Below the pieces are notes generated by a model. That model searched no databases, was not told the origin of the DNA, and saw only the letters and a list, made by a program, of their open reading frames with translations. Below, one piece after another: positions 25,437 through 37,402 of a stretch of DNA of 64,000 nucleotides. Position numbers and translations under genes: made by a program. This DNA is from Tanypteryx hageni (taxonomy: Eukaryota; Arthropoda; Insecta; Odonata; Petaluridae): assembly GCA_028673005.1 (NCBI GenBank), contig CM054116.1, positions 21,771,840 through 21,835,839 of the forward strand. The letters are read 5' to 3'. Numbering within the stretch: position 1 is the stretch's first letter; each line of letters opens with the position of its first letter.

Positions 25437-25600
25437 ATGAGAAGGGGGAATGAAAGAACGGGGGAATGAAAGAACGGGGGAATGAAAGAACGGAGGAATG
25501 AAAGATGGGGGAATGAAAGAACGGAGGAATGAAAGAGGGGGGAATGAAAGATGAGGGAATGAAAGATGTGGGAATGAAGAATATGGGAAATGAAAAAATG
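25437..25600. repeat. 16-bp tandem repeat GGAATGAAAGAACGGG
   Basis: About eight to nine imperfect copies of a 16-bp unit, with AACGG, GATGG and GAGGG variants. It is followed at 25704-25756 by two copies of a 26-bp unit, GAAAGATCGGAGATTGGGAG plus AAAGAG. Confidence 0.85.
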
Positions 25601-26569
25601 CCGGAAGGGGTTGATTGAAAAATTGAAAAGGAGACACTGCGTGTGGAGAAACTATAGGAGCAGATGAGATAGCGGAGGAAGTGGGGAAGAATGAAAAGAG
25701 CGAGGGAAATGAAAGATCGGAGATTGGGAGAAAGAGGAAAGATCGGAGATTGGGAGAAAGAGCGAGAGGCTGTTCCGAGAAGAAATAAATCTCAGGAGTG
25801 CATTTAAATGTGCGCTTCGACGAGAATTTCGGGAGAGTTGGGAAAAACGAAAAGATTCACTAGATTGTTAATAAATGTCTGTTTCTACAGAAAATAGAGT
25901 AATTAATTACAACTAAACCAAACTTATGGTTTCATAGCAATAATTTCGGATGCGGTTACTCTTTCGCGCGTTATTTCTATATTATTGTTAACATTACGTT
26001 AGACATTTAATTTACAGTAATACTTCATGTTTTGCTTAAATACTTCGCATTTTCTACACACGCGTATCGAAACAATTATCTTTGTCGTCTACGATTAGAA
26101 CAACTAGAGTAAGCTAAAAATGTCCATATTTATTTTATGATAATAAATCGGTTCAAGTATTGGAATTTCAACTCGGTACTCGAACGTATGGAGAGAAATC
26201 GCGGTCGATAAAATGCACGATCCCTTCGTTGGGCTACAGCCTTGGCACAGTAGAAGAACTCGAGTATTCCGTAGACCTTGAGAGCTACATTGGCTAGAGC
26301 ATTTGCTCCTGGTAGGCTTACCCATGCCAGTAAGGTCGGTAGTTCAGAGAGGCAGCTGCAAAAGGCATCTCAATCCAATGTTGCAACGGGAGACCACCTC
26401 GACTAATATCCCAAGCAACATCGCACAGTTAAATAAAAATCTGATTCAATACGTGTACGGAACCATGCCCATCAAGGGATGGTGTCGCATCCAGCATTGA
26501 AGGAAATAAGGTCGTATCGGTCATCATCCCATGAAATCCTTACACAGCTCATATCAACGGAACGATGAA

Positions 26570-29430
26570 GAAAAATAAGACAGAAAATCAGAATAGGAAC
26601 TTGGAATGTCAGGACGATGTTTAGGAAAGGCAAGCTCGAAAATATAAAGCTAGAAATGAAGAGGTTAGAAGTCTTAGGTTTGCGCGAAGCTATGTGGAAA
26701 GAAGATAGAGATTTTTAGATGACTTCAAGGTAGTATGTAATGGGGAATAGGAGAGCTAATGGGGAGCAGCATTAGTTTTAGAAAAGAAAGCTGGGCAAAT
26801 AATTAACACGCATCAGCTACGCAACCGTTTAACGTAAGTGGAGGTAAAGATAGGATCAGTAGAATTAGCGATTATACAATTATATATACAGGTTTCCCTC
26901 TCTTTATGCGGGGGTTGGGTTCCCAGAAAGTGACGCATGAAGCGAAATTGGATAAACAGAACCCATATTTACATTTTAAAGATAGAGATACGTTCGACAA
27001 GCAATCTTAACTCCCCTCCAAGACGCACTTCTTGCGCTCCATAACGACTTATTATACGCTAAATACAACCTTAAAACAATTAGCACTATAAATTATACTC
27101 ACCAATAAATATCCAATATCCTCTCCACTCTCACCTCTTTTACTGTAGCACTAATACGCACAGCATAAGAGACTGAATGGTCGCCTTGTGGTGTAGTGGA
27201 CAACTTTCTATCGTTTGTATTGCACTGGCCGCGTAGCCGCATAAAAGCGAATCAACGACGCATAAAAAGAAATTCCGGTAGCAATAAGTTTGCCGCATAA
27301 TAGCGAATTCGCATAAAGCGAATTCGCATAAAGCGAACCCGCATAAAGAGAGAGAAACCTATATATGCCAACGAGTGATCCCAGTTAGAACGAATTGGGT
27401 GAGATGTACGATTAACTCGAAGAATGTACTAATGGTTATAATAACCCAAGAGGTTGATTAGCCAGAAATTCCATACAAACAAAAAATCTAGGAAGTTACG
27501 AGAGAAGTAAAAGCCAAAAGAGACTAGTCAAGGGGGATTGGAATGCTGTAGTGGGGCTAGGCAAGGACGGTATAGAGATTGGAGATTTTGGCCAAGGATA
27601 AAAGAATTATACAAGTTGATCGTTACAAATACGTAGTTTAAACATCATAACAGACGAAGATATACTCGGAACTTTCCAGGAGACATACAGAGGTATACAT
27701 GATTATATCACCGTCAGACAAAAATATAGGGATAATGTATTGAACTCGCGTAGTTCTCCGGGGCCTATGCAGATTGATCACACGTTCGTGGTCATTATGT
27801 CTCGTCTAAATTCGAAAAATAGCAAAAGGGATTCAACGGGGAATTATCGAGCTCGTTTTATGGCTGAAAAAACTCAAGAACAGGCACTTAAAAATACTTG
27901 TCTCGTGTATCTCCTAATAACCACAACAAGGTTATAAAAACCCAGATGAGCACTTCGGCTACAAAGCAGTCGTCCTCAGCGATAATTCGCCGACAATAGA
28001 TTCTAAAAGAACACGTGTGCTAGTATTTCCGTTGTTTATATGTGGGGATGGGGAATTTTGTAGGTGGGTGTCCACTGAGGGTGCGCGTGGGGAAGGGTGG
28101 GGTTCAATTGAGTAAAGAAATGGGATTTAGAAGTGCTCAAAGGAAGAAAGAGGAAAGATTATCAGAAGGTTGTTACTAAATACTTAGAGAATGCAAGTAC
28201 ACAAACAAGGTGGCTTAAGGACTTCACTAGATCAGTATTGATTCCCTTGATGAAAAAGTATAAATCAAACCAACGTCAGGATTATAAAACAATCAGGTTA
28301 ATTTCGCATGCACTTAAAAGTTATTCTCAGGATTTTGAAAGGGAGATTAGAAGCAAAAACTAATAACAATATGGATGTAGATCAGTTCGGGTTCCGGAAT
28401 GGCCATTGCACTAGGGATGCCATAGAAGTGATGACGACATTGGAAGGAATAAACTTTGAATACAACCCGAATTTCCTGTTCTTTTTATACTTAGAAAACG
28501 CGTTTGACAAGAATTTTATGGTCTAACCTAATGGCGCTCTTGAAGAAAAAAGGGTTGGATTGGGGAGAGAGAGAGACGTTTAATTAGAAATCTGTATATG
28601 AACCAGACTGCGCAGGTAAGGGTAGGAGAGGGAGAGAATCAGATTGGGCAACGTCAGGAAGGGCCGTGAGACAGGGCTGCCCACTCTCACCAGTATTGTT
28701 TAATATTTATGTCGAAGAAATGATAAGGGAAGCATGGAAATATGTAGAAACACGGATAAAAATGGGAGGGAGCCTGGCTATATCAGATATGCAGACGACA
28801 AAGCATTGGTGAGTAATTATGAAAGGGGCCTTCAGATGTTAGTTTCTTAAATAAAAAGTAAGAGGGACTCGGGATAAAAATTAATAAGAGGAAAATGAAA
28901 GTCATGAGATTTACCAAGAGTGGAGATTCCCAGGTCAATGTTACAGTGGATGGGGAAAGACTGGAACGTGGATTTTCTTTACTTATTTAGGGAGTATTCT
29001 GTCACAGGATGGAAGAAGTACGAAAGAGATCAAGGAGAGCGAGAGCAAAGGAGGCATTTACGAGAAGACGAGGATTAGAACTGGAAGTTAGAATAAAGAT
29101 ATTAAAAGGGGGATATCGAAGCTGTTATGGAGTGTAGCATTATATGGGTGCAGGACATGAAAGAAAATGTGGGCAGATTAGAGGTGTTTGAGATGCGGGT
29201 ATGGCGTACGCTAGAGAAAATTAATTGGACCGAGAGAGATGAAGACGAATGAGGAAGTTTTGAAGATAGGAGAAGAGTGGACCATAATTGGAGAAATAAG
29301 GGACAGACATAAAAAATGGGTGGGACAAAATTAGATAGAAAACGGTCTGCTGAGGGCAGTCATAGAAGGACGAGTATTAGAAAAGAAACAAAGAGAGGAA
29401 AGGTATATTATACGTATGCAGTAAAAGAAG
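26570..29430 (+). pseudogene. RTE-like LINE (CFDP2-like endonuclease plus RT), degraded
   Basis: The plus strand carries, in broken frames, the landmarks of an arthropod non-LTR element. IGTWNVRTMFRKGKLEN (about 26592) opens the APE endonuclease. GDWNAVVG (about 27535) and QIDHTFVVIMSRLNS (about 27769) follow. RT landmarks: FTRSVLIPLMKK (about 28225), DQFGFRNGHCTRDAIE (about 28380), AVRQGCPLSPVLFNIYVEEM (about 28665) and RYADDKA (about 28787). The C-terminal region has EVLKIGEEWTIIGEIRDRHK (about 29255) and GLLRAVIEGRVLEKKQR. Stops, frameshifts and a 473-bp insertion make it inactive. Assignment to the RTE group is likely but not certain. Confidence 0.88.
26889..27361. mobile_element. TIR element of 473 bp nested in the LINE (pogo/Tigger-like MITE)
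   Basis: The ends are near-perfect inverted repeats: CAGGTTTCCCTCTCTTTATG on the left and, inverted from the right, TAGGTTTCTCTCTCTTTATG, both continuing CGGG. A TA dinucleotide flanks each side (26887-26888, 27362-27363). It interrupts the endonuclease frame of the LINE between an ...AIIQLYI and a YMPTSDPS segment, so it inserted after the LINE. The interior has GCATAAAGCGAATTC repeats and no ORF. TA duplication and CAG start fit the Tc1/mariner-pogo superfamily. Confidence 0.88.
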
Positions 29431-31007
29431 GAAGTATATAACAGATTGGGTTGAGGGTGCCTAAAACCTGCCGGAAGGTAGAATTACAATGTAGACAGTC
29501 GTACGAAGATCAAGGTCTTTCAAGAATTTTTCTATTTAGTCTTAAATGAAAATGTGTCGTCCAACATTGTCATTACGTAACGACACCAGAAAACAATGTT
29601 AAATCTATAAAACTCCGCCAACTTCCTCATTAATTTCAATATCTTATTATATAATAATCTAGGTAGACCAGTCACGCTGTAAGATGGCCGATCGATGGAC
29701 TGAGAATAACAACAACGCTAGTAACTCAAAAAACTTACTATTCTTTTTCGATCCAACTTTCAGGAATGACTCGGACACGCCACTTCGAAATTTTAAGCTG
29801 ATCGCCGTCCACAATGTAGTTATGGGTTCGATTTCAGGAACGTTTAATTCCGCCATTTGTTTAACACGGGGATGAGCGTATTATGTTAATCATTTGCATA
29901 TTAAAATTACTTAGTATCGTCGTAGGAGTTGAGACGGAGCAAATGGTAATATATAGAAAGTTAAAATTTTTCGCAATATGCGTGATTTTAATGCCATTTA
30001 TAGCACTGCAGAAGGTATTTTTTAATTAGAGAGCGACAGGAAGACCATTTTTAGTAAGGTAGTATATTAATATCATAAGCCAATATGTCATTAGATTAGA
30101 AACCTAACATGTTTAACAGTGTAAATATACGTTTTATTTAGTGAATAAATTACTTTATACCATATAATTATATTACTAAGTTTATAAAGTATTTTGTTAC
30201 AATAATAAATAAACCTCAATAAATAAAACGCGCTTTTTCATAAAGCATCAGAAAATTAAGCTTCCATTTCTTATTTGAATTTTATTTAAACTTAATACTT
30301 CACTCATGTTTACCGATGATTTTTGGACAGTTACACTAGATATTGAAATAATATTTATGTAAACATCGTGGAGCGCTGATGAAAATTTTGGCCTAAAATG
30401 CATCGTGGAAATTCTCGGATGTGCAGGAAATCAGTCTAACTGCTACAGAGATCAACATAAAAATGCTACTAATACCGTTTTAAGAAAAGGGACAGCAATG
30501 GGAAAGATGTCTCCGGTGCGAAGTAAACTCTTCACCCGACTACAATCTGGAAATATACATATGTGCATGTTGTACATTGACCAAAATTCTATTCCGCGTT
30601 CAGAGAACACCTTCGACCTTCGTCTTTAAGAGAATTTCGCATGATGCCCACCTTTCACTTTCCTTCCCATCTTCCCTTCAACAACACAAATGAAAGCGTT
30701 GGTGAAAATTCTATGCAGAAAAATTCGCTGGAGACGGAGAAATCTGAAAGAGGAAAATTCTGCCGGGCGTTAAATCAATCCCGACAAGTGGAAGACCCGG
30801 GTTCGATTCTCGATCAAGGCAGAATTTTTCTCCTGCTTCTTCAGAATTCTTCAACTCGCCCCGACATTTTTTCGCCGTGTCCAAAGTTCCGTTCCGTGAC
30901 AAAAGATTTTCACTTCAAAATGCGTCAAATTTTGGCATTAAAATCCGATTTAGGGACTGATTCACCTCGTATTCGAAAATCGATGGCAAGAAACTAATTT
31001 TTCCTTC
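29431..31007. other. Intron 2 spacer with tRNA-like B-box motif
   Basis: This is AT-rich with no gene. At 30753-30832 a short hairpin-like stretch (AAAATTCTGCC ... GGCAGAATTTT) encloses CCCGGGTTCGATTC, which resembles a tRNA B-box/T-loop. A full cloverleaf cannot be drawn. Confidence 0.4.
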
Positions 31008-31015
31008 TTTTAGGC

Positions 31016-31432
31016 CAGGGGTCTCAAACTCGCGGTCTCCATGGTACATTTCTTCGGCCCGTGAAGTTAACTAGTTTGCACTAGCGGCCAAAACTCAAAT
31101 CTATTTCTCATAAAATATTTCACGTAAATAAGAAATTTAAGAAGTACATATACTAAATCAGCACTTTTAAAATGTAAGCAGTTTATTGCTCATTCTGATT
31201 TATAAAAATTCTGAGCAAATGGAGTACTAAGTATGTTCCTCCCGCTGCCAGCGCGTTTCTTGCGTGTCAAAAGAAGCTAACCTTCGACGCCGAATCTATT
31301 ACTATTTTTTGGAATGAACGGGTTTAAGGCCGCATCAAAGGGCTGAGACGATTTCTTCTCTGTGGAAAGGGAGAATGGGTTTCCAAAGAATACGAAACGG
31401 TGAGAGAACTGGGACTATGAGTTTGAGACCCG
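31016..31432. mobile_element. hAT-like MITE, 417 bp, with 8-bp target duplication
   Basis: A perfect 8-bp direct repeat TTTTAGGC flanks it (31008-31015 and 31433-31440). Left end CAGGGGTCTCAAACTCGCGG; inverted right end CGGGTCTCAAACTCATAG, which shares GGGTCTCAAACTC. The CAGNGGTCTCAAACT-type terminus is typical of hAT elements. The interior is non-coding. Confidence 0.88.
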
Positions 31433-31864
31433 TTTTAGGCGTTCTTTGGCTCAGGTCCCGAGTTTTTACGACGATAAGTAATTTTAAAACGGTAATAAAA
31501 AAGACTTGAACGCTACGTTTCAGTTACTCGGCAACAGAATTGGTTCATGGTGGAATCCGTGGTGAAATAACTTTTATTAATAAGATATTGGCGTATTTTC
31601 CCGTCAGCCATGACGCATATGCGTGAATAAGTATTAAAATAAAATGTAATTGGAAAACATTAAACAATACATATAAAATTTACATAGTTGAATGTTCCAC
31701 AAAGTAAAAATAGTTTTGGCAATTAAACGTTTTGTGGCAAAGAAATATTTGAATATTTATTCGTTAATAATTACGCTACGCAACCTTTATATGCCCATTA
31801 CTATTTTATGGAACATTAAATTATGATAGAATTATTTTTTTACTTTTTAGGCGTCCTTTACCAG

Positions 31865-32165
31865 CAAAGCGATAGTAGCCGAACGTCTTACGGGCACACC
31901 TCGCCCGTCTGTCCGTCCGACGTGACTTTCATCTCCTGAACCGCTAAGAGGATTTTAATTAAGTACGAGTGCATTAACATTTATAGTCGAATTATGATTT
32001 TGAACTGTATCCCTCAATTGGAACCTCCACTTTATATAGGCGCTTAAATAAACGTATGTCCACTCGTTTCTCGTTAAATGACATCCATCAAGCAAGAAAT
32101 AACATTTTTCTCTCCCGACCTCTTATATGATCTGTAAGGTATCGATTAAAAAATCGTATTCGGAT
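31865..32165 (+). repeat. Dispersed repeat R, copy 2
   Basis: This is homologous, in opposite orientation, to 8165-8760 (see copy 1). It is shorter because it lacks the extra segment in copy 1. It directly abuts the first unit of the alternating array, ending near GTATTCGGATGAGAGTATAA. Confidence 0.7.
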
Positions 32166-32431
32166 GAGAGTATAACATACTAGTAACTAGCATTTCATCT
32201 CACCTTGAAAAAACAATCATTTTTCAGGCAGACATTTCATCATTACAAATATTCTTTCAATTCTCAAGATTTCACCTCCGCAGCGATTTCCGTTTTTCCC
32301 ACAAATAAAAATAATAGTATAAAACAATCCCCAAATGTTGCAATTTTAAAAAATTTACACTTTCTTCATTATAAGGTACTAATGATACACATTTTAGCCA
32401 AATTTTAAAGTTGTAGCACTTCTAGAAGTAA

Positions 32432-32580
32432 AATAATATTTTTCTAATTGTTTAAATTTAAATAATTTAATAATATTTTTCTAATTGTTTAAATTTAAAT
32501 AATTTAATAATATTTTTCTAATTGTTTAAATTTAAATAATTTAATAATATTTTTCTAATTGTTTAAATTTAAATAATTTT
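32432..32580. repeat. 37-bp tandem repeat, four copies
   Basis: A 37-bp unit beginning AATAATATTTTTCTAATTGT is repeated four times (starts at 32432, 32469, 32506, 32543) with almost no variation. It lies inside unit A; the other units have a single copy, so this is a recent local expansion. Confidence 0.93.
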
Positions 32581-34410
32581 TAACGGCCGCCGCAATTCAT
32601 ATATGGTAAAATTGAAATGTAAATTTGTGCAAATTCACTACTTTGTAAATAATTTGAAAATATCAGCTTCCTAGCTCATCCCGTAATACCACAACAGTTC
32701 TCTATTTGTTTAAACTTTAAGAATTTTTAACTGCCAAACAAATTAAAATATCAAAATTTGTAGTCCCTATTTCGTTTTTTTTTATGAATTCTACTTGTAA
32801 AAAAAATTTCAGTTCCGTAGCAGATACGGAAATGCCTAAACCCTGAAAATTTGTTTAAACAATTGCAAATTTTTAGCGGCCGCATTGTTGCACTTTTTCA
32901 TGATTTTCGTATTTTCTAGTCGGTTTTGCAAAAACTCTTACCTAAGAAAAAAATTTCGAATATCCAGCACATCTGGAAGTGCCTAAACATTAGTATCCTC
33001 CTGTTATCATGTTATACCCTCCTCCTCCTCCTCTGTAAGGAACGTCTATATATAACTAGTAGTTGGTGCTTCCATACTGCAAGCATTTCATCTCACCATG
33101 AAAAAACATTCATTTTTCAGACATACATTTCATCATTATAAATTTTCTTTAAATTCTAAGTATTTCATCTCCTCAGCGATCTTCGTTTTTCCCTTATGTA
33201 AAAATAATAGATTAAAACAATCCCCAAACTTCGCAATTTTAAGAATTTTATACTTTCTCCATTATGGGGTACTAATGATAGACATTTTTGCCATATTTTA
33301 AAGTTGTATTACCTCTAGAAGTGAAATAATATTTTTCCAATTGTTTAAATTAAAATAATTTTTAACGGCTGCCGCAAATCATTTATGGTGAAATTGAAAT
33401 GTTTATTTGTGCAAATTCACTACTTTGTATATAATTTGAAAATTTCAGCTTCCTAGCTCATACTGCAGTACCTAAACAGTTATCTATTTATTTAAACTTT
33501 ATGAATTTTTAACTGCCAAACAAATTTAAATATCAAAATTTGTATAATCCCTATTTCGTTTTTTTAAGAATTCTACTTTTTAAAAAAATTTCAACTCCGT
33601 GGCACATTCGGAAATATATAAACCTTGAAAATTTGTTTAAACAATTGCGAATTTTTAGCGGCCGCATTGTTGCACTTTTTAAAGATTTTCGCTTTTTCTA
33701 GTCGGTTTTGCACAAAATTCTACCTATGAAAAAAATTTCGAATCTCCAGCTTATCTGGAAGTGCCTAAACATTAGTATCCTCCTGTTATCATTATATATC
33801 GACGACTCTTACAGAGGAGGATATAACAGGAGGATACTAATGTCCAGCCCAAACTACAAGATCTAGAGAGCTCAAAGTTTCAGTTTTTGTAGATATGATG
33901 GAGAAACCTACAGATAAAATGAGACTTCTTACCTAAGTGACATGAGTTCGACTCCAGAAAATCCGAAAGTTGCGTTTTTTCCCATAAGAAAAGCATTGCG
34001 CCATTTTTGTAAATTAATTATGGGCACTTGCCGGTAAGCTAGAAAAATGAAACTTTCAGTGTTGCTAGATGGCCGCAATATCTATTAGGAATTATTGTCA
34101 CTTTTGCTTACAGTGTCTTCGGTTCGACTCCAGAGACCCCGGAATATCTCCCATAAGTTAGCATGGGAAAACGCAATCCAGTGTGTAGACCAATCTAATA
34201 AGTTTAGGAAGCTAATATTTTGCAAGACTATAGGACTTTTCTAATAACCAACTATAAAAATCGAAAATTATAAATATTAGGGGTTGTTTTAACCCCATTT
34301 GAACATTAAAGTTTAATAATTTTTTAGGTACTACGGGATAAGCTAGGAAGCTGCGATTTTCAAATTGTTTACAGAACAGTGCATTTGCACAAATAAACAT
34401 TTCAATCTCC

Positions 34411-34412
<2 letters not shown>

Positions 34413-34459
<47 letters not shown>
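34413..34459. repeat. (TA)n run inside unit C
   Basis: Pure AT dinucleotide run. The matching place in unit D (near 35193-35206) has only a few copies, so it expanded in C. Confidence 0.95.
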
Positions 34460-34460
<1 letters not shown>

Positions 34461-34807
34461 CGGCAACCGTTAAAAATGTTTAAATTTTAAATAATTAGAA
34501 AAATATTATTTTACTTCTAGAAGTGCTACAACTTTAAAATTTGGCTCAAATGTGTAGCATTAGTACCCCATAATGGAGAAAATGTGAAATGTTTAAAATT
34601 GCAACAGTTGGGGATTGTTTTAAACTATTATTTTTACATGTAGGAAAAACGAAAATCGCTGCAGAGGTGAAATCTTTAGAATTAATAGAATAATTTTAAT
34701 GGTGAAATATCTGTCTGAAAAATTAATGTTTTTTCAAGGTGAGATGAAATGCTTGCAGCATGCAAGCACCTTCTACTAGTATGTTATATCCTCCTCTGTA
34801 AGAGTCG

Positions 34808-34810
<3 letters not shown>

Positions 34811-34864
<54 letters not shown>
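34811..34864. repeat. (TA)n run at the palindrome centre
   Basis: AT dinucleotide run in the spacer between arms C and D. It directly follows the linker motif ending GAGTCGTCG. Confidence 0.95.
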
Positions 34865-34871
<7 letters not shown>

Positions 34872-37402
34872 CATATATACTAGTAGAAGGTGCTTGCATA
34901 CTGCAAGCATTTCATATCACCTTGAAAAAACAATTTTTCAGACAGATATTTCATCATTACAAATATTCTATTAATTCTAAAGATTTCACCTCCGCGGCGA
35001 TTTTCGTTTTTCCCACATGTAAAAATAATAGTTTAAAACAATCCCCAAATATTGCAATATTATACATTTTACACTTTCTCCATTATGGGGTACTAATGCT
35101 ACACCTTTCAGCCAATTTTAAAGTTGTAGCACATCTAGAAGTAAAATAATATTTTTCTAATTGTTCAAAATTTAAACATTTTTAACGGTTTCCGCAATAT
35201 ATATATATGGAGAGATTGAAATGTTTATTTGTGCAAATGCACTGTTCTGTAAATAATTTGAAAATTTAAGCTTCCTAGCTCATCCCGTAGTACCTAAAAA
35301 ATTATTAAACTTTAATGTTCAAATGGGGTTAAAAATACCCCTAAAATTTACAATTTTAAAATTTTCGATTTTTATAGCTGGTTATGAGAAAAGTTCTATA
35401 ATCTTGCAAAATTTCAGCTTCCTACACTTATTAGATTGGTCTACACACTGGATTGCGTTTTCCCATGCTAACTTATGGGAGATGTTCCGGGGTCTCTGGA
35501 GTCGAACCCAAGACACTAAGCAAAAGTGACAATAATTCCTAATAGATATTGCGGCCATCTAGAAACACTGAAAATTTCATCTTTCTAGCTTACCGGCAAG
35601 TGCCCATAATTAATTTACAAAAATGGCGCAATGCTTTTCTTATGGGAAAAAACGCAACTTTCGGAATTTCTGGAGTCGAACCCATGTCACTTAGGTAAGA
35701 TGTCTCATTTTATCTTAAGGTTTCTCCATCATATCTACAAAAACTAATACTTTCAGCTCTCTAGCTTTTGTAGTTCGGGCTGGACATTAGTATCCTCCTA
35801 TATGTTATCAATATATATCGACGTTTCTTACAGAGGAGGATATAACATGCATCATTATATACTAGTAGTTGGTGCTTGCATACTGCAAGCATTTCACCTC
35901 ACCTTGAAAAAACATTCATTTTTCAGACGGACATTTCATCATTACAAATAGTCTTTTAATTCTAAAGATTCCACCTCCGCAGCGATTTTCGTTTTTCGCA
36001 CATGTAAGAATAATAGTTTAAAACAATCCCCAAATGTTGCTTTTTAAATATTTTACACTATCTTCATTATAGGGTATTAATGCAACACATTTTTTCCAAA
36101 TTTTAAAGTTGTAGCACTTCTAGAAGTAAAATAATATTTTTCTAATTGTTAAAATTTAAATAATTTTTAACGGCCGCCGCAATTCATATATGGTGAAATT
36201 GAAATGTTTTTTGTGCAAATTTACTACTCTGTAAATAATCTGAAAATTTCAGCTTTTTAGCTCATCCCGTAGTACCTAAACATATCTATTTGTTTAAACT
36301 TTAAGAATTTTTAACTGCCAAACAAATTAAAATATCAAAATTTGTATAATCCCTATTTCGTTTTTTTAAGAATTCTACTTATAAAAAAATTTCAACTCCG
36401 TAGCACATTTGGAAATACATAAACCTTGAAAATTTGTTTAAACAATTGCGAATTTTTAGCGGGCGCATTGTTGCACTTTTTCAAGATTTTCGCTTTTTCT
36501 AGTCGGTTTTGCACAATATAGTAACTATGGAAAAAATTTCGAATCTCCAGCTCATCTGGAAGTGCCTAAACATTAGTATCCTCCTGTTATCATCATATAT
36601 CGACGACTCTTACCGAGGAGGAGGAGGCGATAACATATGATAGGAGGATACTAATGTTTAAGCACTTCCAGATGTGCTGGAGATTCGAAATTTTTTTCTT
36701 AGATAGGAGTTTGTGCAAAACCGACTAGAAAAAACGAAAATCATGAAAAAGTGGAACATTGCGACCGCTAAAAATTCGCAATTGCTTAAACAAATTTTCA
36801 AGGTTTATGTATTTCCGCAAGTGCTACGGAGTTGAAATTTTTTTTATAAGTAGAATTCGTAAAAAACGAAATAGGGATTATGCAAATTTCGATATTTTAA
36901 TTTGTTTGTTAGGTAAAAATTCTTAAATTTTAAACAAATAGATAACTGTTTAGACATTACGGGATGAGCTAGGAATCTGAAATTTTCAAGTTATGTGCAG
37001 AGTAATGCGTTTGCACAAATAAACTAAATCTCTCCATAAACATAATGCGGCGGCCGTTAAAAATGTTTAAAATTTAAACAACTGAAAAAAATATTATTTC
37101 ACTTCTAGAATTACTACAACTTTAAAATTTGGCAGAAATGTGTAGCATTAGTACCCCATAATGGCGAAAGTATAAAATTCTTAAAAATGCAAAGGTTTGG
37201 GATTGTTTTAGTGTATTATTTTTACACATGGGAAAAATGAAAATCGCTCCGGAGGTGAAATATCTAGAATTAAAAAAATATTTTTAATGATGAAATATGA
37301 AAAATGAATGTTTTTTTATGTTGAGATGATATGCTTGCAGAATGCAAGCACCAACTACTAGTATGTTATATCATCCTCCTCTGTAAGAAACGTCGATATA
37401 TA

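Larger units (their letters stand above)
33838..35790. repeat. Large palindrome formed by units C and D
   Basis: The left arm 33838-34780 is the reverse complement of the right arm 34879-35790, with minor differences, around a 98-bp spacer rich in TA. Outer ends: CTAATGTCCAGCCC on the left, GGGCTGGACATTAG on the right. Inner ends: AAGCACCTTCTACTAGT and ACTAGTAGAAGGTGCTT. The arms are over 900 bp. Confidence 0.92.
32179..37402. repeat. Array of six related units in alternating orientation (A+ B+ C- D+ E+ F-)
   Basis: Six copies of a 0.7-0.95 kb AT-rich unit: A 32179-32993 (+), B 33055-33775 (+), C 33838-34780 (-), D 34879-35790 (+), E 35861-36576 (+), F 36651-37362 (-). In plus orientation each starts ACTAGT and AGCATTTCATCTCACCTTGA, passes TCACCTCCGCAGCGAT and AGTTGTAGCACTTCTAGAAG, and ends CATTAG before a TATCCTCCT linker. 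A, B, E and F share one 3' half (GCGGCCGCATTGTTGCAC). C and D share another (TTATGGGAGATGTTCCGGGG). No ORF is conserved between units, and the family is not one I recognise. Confidence 0.92.

Noticed and set aside
25437..25600. Regular 16-bp repeats considered as a CRISPR-like array
   Set aside because: The units are contiguous with no unique spacers, and the genome is eukaryotic.
27165..27215. A-box-like TGGTGTAGTGG stretch
   Set aside because: It lies inside the 473-bp TIR element with no matching B-box at the right distance.
30753..30832. Possible tRNA gene with GGGTTCGATTC T-loop and outer inverted ends
   Set aside because: No D-arm or anticodon arm can be drawn and the T-stem does not pair. 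At most it is a tRNA-derived repeat.
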